Part shown: positions 49,491 through 53,041 of the stretch, piece by piece
Numbering within the stretch: position 1 is the stretch's first letter
How the letters are laid out: each line of letters opens with the position of its first letter
DNA from: DATLXH01 sp035576005
Lineage (GTDB): Bacteria; Acidobacteriota; Thermoanaerobaculia; Gp7-AA8
DNA: 53,041 nt
Assembly (NCBI GenBank): GCA_035576005.1
Contig: DATLXH010000025.1
Location: forward strand, 1-53,041
Direction of reading: 5' to 3'
The notes under the pieces: generated by a model
Database searches by the model: none
What the model saw: only the letters and a program-made list of their open reading frames with translations
Told to the model about the DNA's origin: nothing
Translations under genes and position numbers: made by a program

Positions 49491-50201
49491 TTACTGGCGC
49501 TTCCCGATCAGGATCATTCGCGGACTCTCTTTGTCGAAGGAGCTTCCCGCAAAGTCTCCGAAAATGTCGCGGACCTGTAAGCCTGCGCGCGTGAACATGA
49601 CGGCGATCTCATCCAGGTGATAGCCCCGCACACGTTCCATAAAACGGCGCTCGCCGATGGTGATCCGTTTGTTGAACGATCGATCGAACGTATCGAACCA
49701 CCGCTCGATCAAGACTTTTCCTGATTCCATCTCACGCTCTTCGCGATGAACGAGACGATTGAGCTCGCGATCAATGTTCAGGTAATCGAAGAGAAATGGC
49801 GCACGCGACTCAAGAACTCGCGCCATCTCACGCACGACGCCGTCGTTCTCCTCGTCGGTCGGAAAATAGCCGAAGCTCGTGAAAAAGTTGACGAGCCCGC
49901 AGAGCGTCCCATCCCTGAACGGGAGCGTTCGCATATCCGCGCGGGCGAGCGGCATCGGCCCCGACTGCGCGATGCCGGTGCGGAGAAGTACGTAAGAAAG
50001 GTCGCAGCCGATGACTTTGTATCCGTCAGCGCTCAGCTCCTGGATATGACGCCCGGTGCCACAAGCGAGATCCAGAATCGCGCCCGAGACGTCGCCAAGC
50101 TGCTGCCGGAGAAATCCGGCCTGGAACCGCGCCTCTTCTTCATCGCGATAGGAATAGAGGTCGAGGTACTCCTCAGCGAACCACTCTTTGTACCAGGTCA
50201 T
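49491..50201 (-). CDS. Class I SAM-dependent methyltransferase
   Basis: About 236 residues from the ATG at 50201 (MTWYKEWFAEEYLDLYSYRD). SAM-binding motif I ILDLACGTGRHIQELSADGY, acidic post-I GCDLSYVLL and motif II region LPFRDGTLCGLVNFFTSFGY are clear. The substrate is not readable; similar proteins are annotated as small-molecule methyltransferases of type 11/25. It follows the MglA-like gene by 25 bp on the same strand, so they are probably co-transcribed. The longer frame to 50309 is within the GTPase gene. Confidence 0.85.
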   Translation of the reverse strand: MTWYKEWFAEEYLDLYSYRDEEEARFQAGFLRQQLGDVSGAILDLACGTGRHIQELSADGYKVIGCDLSYVLLRTGIAQSGPMPLARADMRTLPFRDGTLCGLVNFFTSFGYFPTDEENDGVVREMARVLESRAPFLFDYLNIDRELNRLVHREEREMESGKVLIERWFDTFDRSFNKRITIGERRFMERVRGYHLDEIAVMFTRAGLQVRDIFGDFAGSSFDKESPRMILIGKRQ

Positions 50202-50226
50202 TGACGCATCTGGCGCTGCAGACAGC

Positions 50227-51360
50227 TCATTCGCCGAGCTTCTCCGCGAGCTCACGCTCGTTCTGTCTCGCCAGTTCCAGCGCGACGTCCAACGATCGAA
50301 CGATCTCACGTGCCCTCGTCAACGATGCGCGCAGACGCTCGCTGTCATCGGAATCTGCTGACGGCTCGCCGCGCCCCACCTTGAACTTCGTACTGCCTCC
50401 GCTATTCGACGCAGTCTCAGGGGTCGGAACGGTCGCGATTTCGATCGCGCTCTCGATCGAAGAATCGATGTCGTCGAAAGGCGACGTCTCCGGATCCGAC
50501 AACGAGCCACCGCGCGCCTCCATGGATGAGTCGTCGCTTTTCGCAAACGGGTTCGAGAAGGAAGGTGCCGCCATCGGAGATGGGCCCGCTGGTCGGGCCG
50601 CAGGAGGAGGAACCGCGGTTGCACTCTTCTCTGGAACAGAAGTTGAGACAGACTTTCGCTCACCCCCGGCTGAGGTCATCGAGACTTTCGGCGACCCGGC
50701 CGAAGATGTGGTGGCTCCGGATCTCGCGCGCATGTCGGGGGCCGAGAGCTCAGGTTCTTCTTGCAAAGAGATGTCTGTCTTGCTCCGCAGATTCTCCAGG
50801 ATGCGTGTGATCGCGGCACGGAGGGTAGCGGTAACTCCCACCCCATCCCTGGCCACAGCCTCTACGACCGGAGCCGACCCGGGATTGAGGTATTCGTTCA
50901 TGTCCTCGACGCTGTCCACACCGGGAAGATCTCTCTTGTTGTACTGAAGCACCAGAGCGATCTTGTCCGGATCGATCCTGTTCAGACGAAGGTTCGTCTT
51001 GAGGTTCTCGAGGCTCTCGACATTCGACCCTCGCATCGAATTCTGCGAGTCCGCCACGAACACCACTCCGTCTGATCCTCTCAGGACGAGCTTGCGAGTC
51101 GCGTCGTAGAACACCTGCCCCGGAACCGTGTAGAGCTGGCAGCGAACTTTCTGTCCAGCGATCGTCCCCAGTTCCATCGGCATGAAGTCGAAGAACAGAG
51201 TGCGGTCTGTCTCGGTCGACATCGAGATCATCTTTCCCTTGTTCTCGAGCTTCGGATTGCCGTAGATCTTCTCGAGATTCGTCGTCTTCCCGCAGAGACC
51301 AGGACCGTAGTAAACGAGCTTGACCGTCAGCTCGTTGATCGCTTTGTTGATCAGAACCAT
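50227..51360 (-). CDS. MglA-like small GTPase with low-complexity linker and C-terminal coiled coil
   Basis: About 377 residues from the ATG at 51360 (MVLINKAINELTVKLVYYGP). The first ~200 residues are a MglA/Ras-like GTPase: P-loop GPGLCGKTTN, PGQ in QLYTVPGQVFYDATRKLVL instead of DTAGQ, guanine-specificity NKRDLPG. Then ~130 residues rich in Ser, Pro, Ala, Glu, and a final ~40-residue helix (RLRASLTRAREIVRSLDVAL, ELARQNERELAEKLGE) predicted as coiled coil. MglA sets polarity in Myxococcus; here no MglB (roadblock) gene is adjacent and the tail is not part of classical MglA. It is divergent from the aldolase gene with 92 bp between. Role in polarity is inference. Confidence 0.88.
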   Translation of the reverse strand: MVLINKAINELTVKLVYYGPGLCGKTTNLEKIYGNPKLENKGKMISMSTETDRTLFFDFMPMELGTIAGQKVRCQLYTVPGQVFYDATRKLVLRGSDGVVFVADSQNSMRGSNVESLENLKTNLRLNRIDPDKIALVLQYNKRDLPGVDSVEDMNEYLNPGSAPVVEAVARDGVGVTATLRAAITRILENLRSKTDISLQEEPELSAPDMRARSGATTSSAGSPKVSMTSAGGERKSVSTSVPEKSATAVPPPAARPAGPSPMAAPSFSNPFAKSDDSSMEARGGSLSDPETSPFDDIDSSIESAIEIATVPTPETASNSGGSTKFKVGRGEPSADSDDSERLRASLTRAREIVRSLDVALELARQNERELAEKLGE

Positions 51361-51452
51361 GCAGAGACTCCATTGAGATGTTGCCGGATAGCGCGAGCTT
51401 ATCAGGTCAAACAACCAACAACCAGAGACTGACAACTGATACTCTCCGGAAG

Positions 51453-52136
51453 GTGAGCAACAAGAAAGAACTTTTCGAGCTGGTCAATCGGGAAATGGTC
51501 ATTGGCGTCGTACGCGAGGACACAGCAGAGGACGGCTGGCATGTCGCGCAGGCCTACGCCCGAAGCGGTATTCGCCTCGTTGAGATCACGCTCACCACCC
51601 CGGATGCGCTCGGCGTGATTACGCGGTTGCTCCGGGAGTTCGGAGATCGAGGCGTCGTCGTGGCAGCCGGCACTGTTCGAAACAGCAATGACGCGGCGAG
51701 CGCACGCAGGGCGGGTGCCTCCATCCTCGTCTCCCCTCACACGGCGGTTCCGGTCCTCGAGTACGCAGCCGAGCACGACCTGCTCGGGATCGCGGGAGCC
51801 GCGTCCCCGACGGAGATTATCCACGCGTGGGAATCGGGAGCGGACATCGTCAAGGTGTACCCCGCTCTCCACCTCGGTGGACCGGCTTACATCCGAACTA
51901 TTCGCGGTCCGATTCGCGATGTTCCAATGCTCGCCGGCGGACCGATTCCTCTGGAAGCAATCGATTCCTATCTCGATGCCGGGGCCATGGCAGTCAACCT
52001 CGGCGCTTCCCTGGCAGTGCCGGATCTTGTCGAGGGGAAGAGCTGGGATGAGATCGGTCGCCGCGCGCTTCTGGCAAGATCGATCGTCCGATCGCGCCAC
52101 TCAGTTGAGGTTGATCCGGAGTCGGTCGTCCATTAA
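51453..52136 (+). CDS. KDPG/KHG-type aldolase
   Basis: About 227 residues from the GTG at 51453 (VSNKKELFELVNREMVIGVV). Schiff-base Lys134 in ADIVKVYPALHLGGPAY, catalytic Glu44 in LVEITLTTP and phosphate/GAG region VVAAGTVRNSNDA match the Eda family, which splits 2-keto-3-deoxy-6-phosphogluconate or a related keto acid to pyruvate and an aldehyde. MLAGGPI replaces the more common PTGG motif after the Lys, so the substrate may differ (for example KDPGal). The longer frame from 51378 is less likely. No edd-like dehydratase is in the window. Confidence 0.85.
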   Translation: MSNKKELFELVNREMVIGVVREDTAEDGWHVAQAYARSGIRLVEITLTTPDALGVITRLLREFGDRGVVVAAGTVRNSNDAASARRAGASILVSPHTAVPVLEYAAEHDLLGIAGAASPTEIIHAWESGADIVKVYPALHLGGPAYIRTIRGPIRDVPMLAGGPIPLEAIDSYLDAGAMAVNLGASLAVPDLVEGKSWDEIGRRALLARSIVRSRHSVEVDPESVVH

Positions 52137-52145
52137 GTCGGCACG

Positions 52146-52616
52146 ATGAACTCGCTCCTCCTGTCTCTCGTGCTGCTCGCTGCGACGACTCCTTCCTCGA
52201 GCACGAGCTGGATGGCGCCCGATGCGTTCAGGCTGACGGTCGGCATGCCGAGAACCTCCGTGCTTCGTGAGCTCAGCCGATCGGGCTGGAACTGGAAGAA
52301 GGGGAAGGTCGTTGATGAGATTTTCCTGACGTACGAGGAGGGGAAAACGCTCACCCTCGCTTTCGGGAGAGGCCGCCTCCGATCGCTCCGCTTTGAGCTC
52401 GTCGGCTTCATCCCCCAGATTCGCGCAGCGTTCAGTGAGCGAACCGCGGTACTGGATCAGAAGCTCGGAGAACCGCGAAGGATCAGCAGCTCAATCCTCA
52501 GCTACGAGCGCCGTTCACCGAACGTCATGCTGGTTTCGTCCACCGACAGCTCGAGCTCTTACGGGAAGCAGGGACTCGGATATCTCGTCGTCCGCTATTT
52601 CGAGCCGGCCAGGTAA
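52146..52616 (+). CDS. Small exported protein, BamE/BLIP-like fold possible
   Basis: 156 residues. Signal peptide MNSLLLSLVLLAATTPSSS; mature part begins around SWMAPDAF. The segment LTVGMPRTSVLRELSRSGWN, followed by KGKVVDEIFLTYEEGKTLTL and GRLRSLRFELVGF, follows the alternating pattern of BamE/SmpA-like or beta-lactamase-inhibitor-like domains (GM..s.V...L...G), but this is only a pattern impression. No Cys after the signal, so it is not a lipoprotein. It starts 9 bp after the aldolase stop and is probably in the same transcript. The stop is 5 bp before a family-4 element. Confidence 0.7.
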   Translation: MNSLLLSLVLLAATTPSSSTSWMAPDAFRLTVGMPRTSVLRELSRSGWNWKKGKVVDEIFLTYEEGKTLTLAFGRGRLRSLRFELVGFIPQIRAAFSERTAVLDQKLGEPRRISSSILSYERRSPNVMLVSSTDSSSSYGKQGLGYLVVRYFEPAR

Positions 52617-52621
52617 TCGAG

Positions 52622-52799
52622 CCCGCATTTCTCACAGACCTTTGTCGTGAGACGGCGGAGAGTGGCTTGAATGCGAGGCGCACGGCGATTTTGCGACGAA
52701 GGCATAGTCGACACTATGTCGAGGAGCGAAATTGCCGTGCAACGAAGCAGACAGGCCGCTATCCGTCGTCTCGCGGCGAAGGTCTGTGAGAAATGCGGG
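52622..52799. mobile_element. Family-4 MITE-like element, 'empty' form
   Basis: 178 bp with ends CCCGCATTTCTCACAGACCT and the inverse; TIRs extend about 45 bp with several mismatches. Internal hairpin GCATAGTCGACACTATG. Flanks are CGAG (left) and CTAG (right). It lacks the GTAGGGACGCA palindrome found inside copies at 22865 and 33225, so it shows the unit before that insertion. Confidence 0.85.
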
Positions 52800-52805
52800 C
52801 TAGAC

Positions 52806-52823
52806 TGTGGCCGGACATTCCAA
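52806..52823 (+). mobile_element. Left end of an IS1380-like element (terminal sequence shared with family 1)
   Basis: TGTGGCCGGACATTCCAA, identical to the outer 18 bases of family-1 palindromes; from 52824 (CGGTAAATCC) the sequence diverges. It lies 60-105 bp upstream of the transposase start, the expected place for an insertion-sequence end. The right end is beyond the window. Confidence 0.6.
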
Positions 52824-52883
52824 CGGTAAATCCTCAGCTGGCTTGGTAAAAGAAAAAGCATCGCCCTGATCTCGTTCGCTACG

Positions 52884-53041
52884 ATGGGTTTGGAAGAACA
52901 AATCAAAGCGAAAGTGAGGGACAGAACGATGCAGAGCGAGAGTACCAAAAGAACCTACCAAGGGGTGAGGGTCGAATACACCAGCAAGCCGGTGAGTGGA
53001 TGGGGCGGAATCGTGAGTTTCACGCGATTCATGCAGGGATT
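52884..53041 (+). CDS. IS1380-family-like transposase, N-terminus only (cut by right edge)
   Basis: The frame starts ATG at 52884 (MGLEEQIKAKVRDRTMQSES) or at 52929 (after GAGGGACAGAACG, a fair ribosome-binding site) and runs off the window. The segment VEYTSKPVSGWGGIVSFTRF resembles the N-terminal region of IS1380-type DDE transposases, which begin with a '.R..PVSGWGGL..L.RFL' pattern. Only about 52 residues are visible, so catalytic residues cannot be checked. Codon use here is slightly more A-rich than neighbours, as expected for a mobile gene. A family-4 element ends 84 bp upstream. Confidence 0.6.
   Translation, partial: MGLEEQIKAKVRDRTMQSESTKRTYQGVRVEYTSKPVSGWGGIVSFTRFMQG

Noticed and set aside
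1..53041. tRNA, rRNA or riboswitch genes
   Set aside because: Gaps between genes were read for cloverleaf-like ends and known riboswitch cores; none was recognised, though weakly conserved RNAs cannot be excluded by eye.

Overview
The window is about 53 kb of GC-rich (roughly 60 %), gene-dense bacterial chromosome. Gene content suggests an Acidobacteriota-like or related Gram-negative, aerobically respiring soil or sediment lineage. The pointers are a complete alternative complex III operon, a complete System I cytochrome c maturation operon, a bacillithiol operon, an AhbA/AhbB-type siroheme decarboxylase (alternative heme route), an MglA-like GTPase with a long tail, and a 'Gloeo_Verruco' repeat protein. 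The phylum is an inference from gene content only. No rRNA, tRNA or CRISPR was seen.

Layout. 1-8124 (minus): actA-B-C-D-E-F plus a small membrane protein cut by the left edge; this is the quinol:electron-acceptor oxidoreductase. 8686-9255 (plus): a DUF502 membrane protein. 9390-17030 (minus): ccmA-B-C-D-E-F-G-H-I, which supplies the c-type cytochromes that ActA and ActE require. 17391-21134 (plus): a HEAT/cyclophilin/thioredoxin-like lipoprotein, a two-helix small membrane protein, an internally deleted 2-hydroxyacid dehydrogenase and an isochorismatase-like hydrolase. 21404-31237 (minus): a small disordered protein, siroheme decarboxylase, DUF309 protein, NAD-type isocitrate dehydrogenase, an APH-fold kinase, an exported cyclophilin, an ECF sigma/anti-sigma/DUF4097 surface-protein cassette, an O-antigen-ligase-like protein and a Trm112-like protein. 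31457-36150: a GT4 glycosyltransferase (plus), a small lipoprotein and MalK-type ATPase (minus), and a GH1 beta-glucosidase (plus). 36355-39574 (minus): sugar ABC importer (binding protein, two permeases), likely served by the MalK and feeding the GH1 enzyme. 39811-43234 (minus): bshC-B-A for bacillithiol. 43406-46473 (minus): a nucleotidyltransferase/partner pair and a 14-repeat propeller-like exported protein. 46923-49177 (plus): RND efflux adaptor and a strikingly shortened RND permease. 49491-52616: methyltransferase and MglA-like GTPase (minus), KDPG-type aldolase and a small exported protein (plus). The right edge holds the start of an IS1380-like transposase.

The most unusual aspect is not a single gene but the density of dispersed palindromic and MITE-like elements. 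At least eight families sit at gene junctions inside operons. Several are translated: they form the C-terminus of ActB, the N-terminal leader of ActE, the tail of CcmD, the tail of the sugar-binding protein and the only visible start codons of its permease. One family shares its terminal sequence with the left end of the IS1380-like element at the right edge, suggesting which transposase moves it. One 216-bp element has clear terminal inverted repeats and a target duplication. Two families with unrelated ends share an internal hairpin core. Two genes (dehydrogenase and RND permease) carry in-frame internal deletions that remove whole domains and leave apparently coherent half-proteins.
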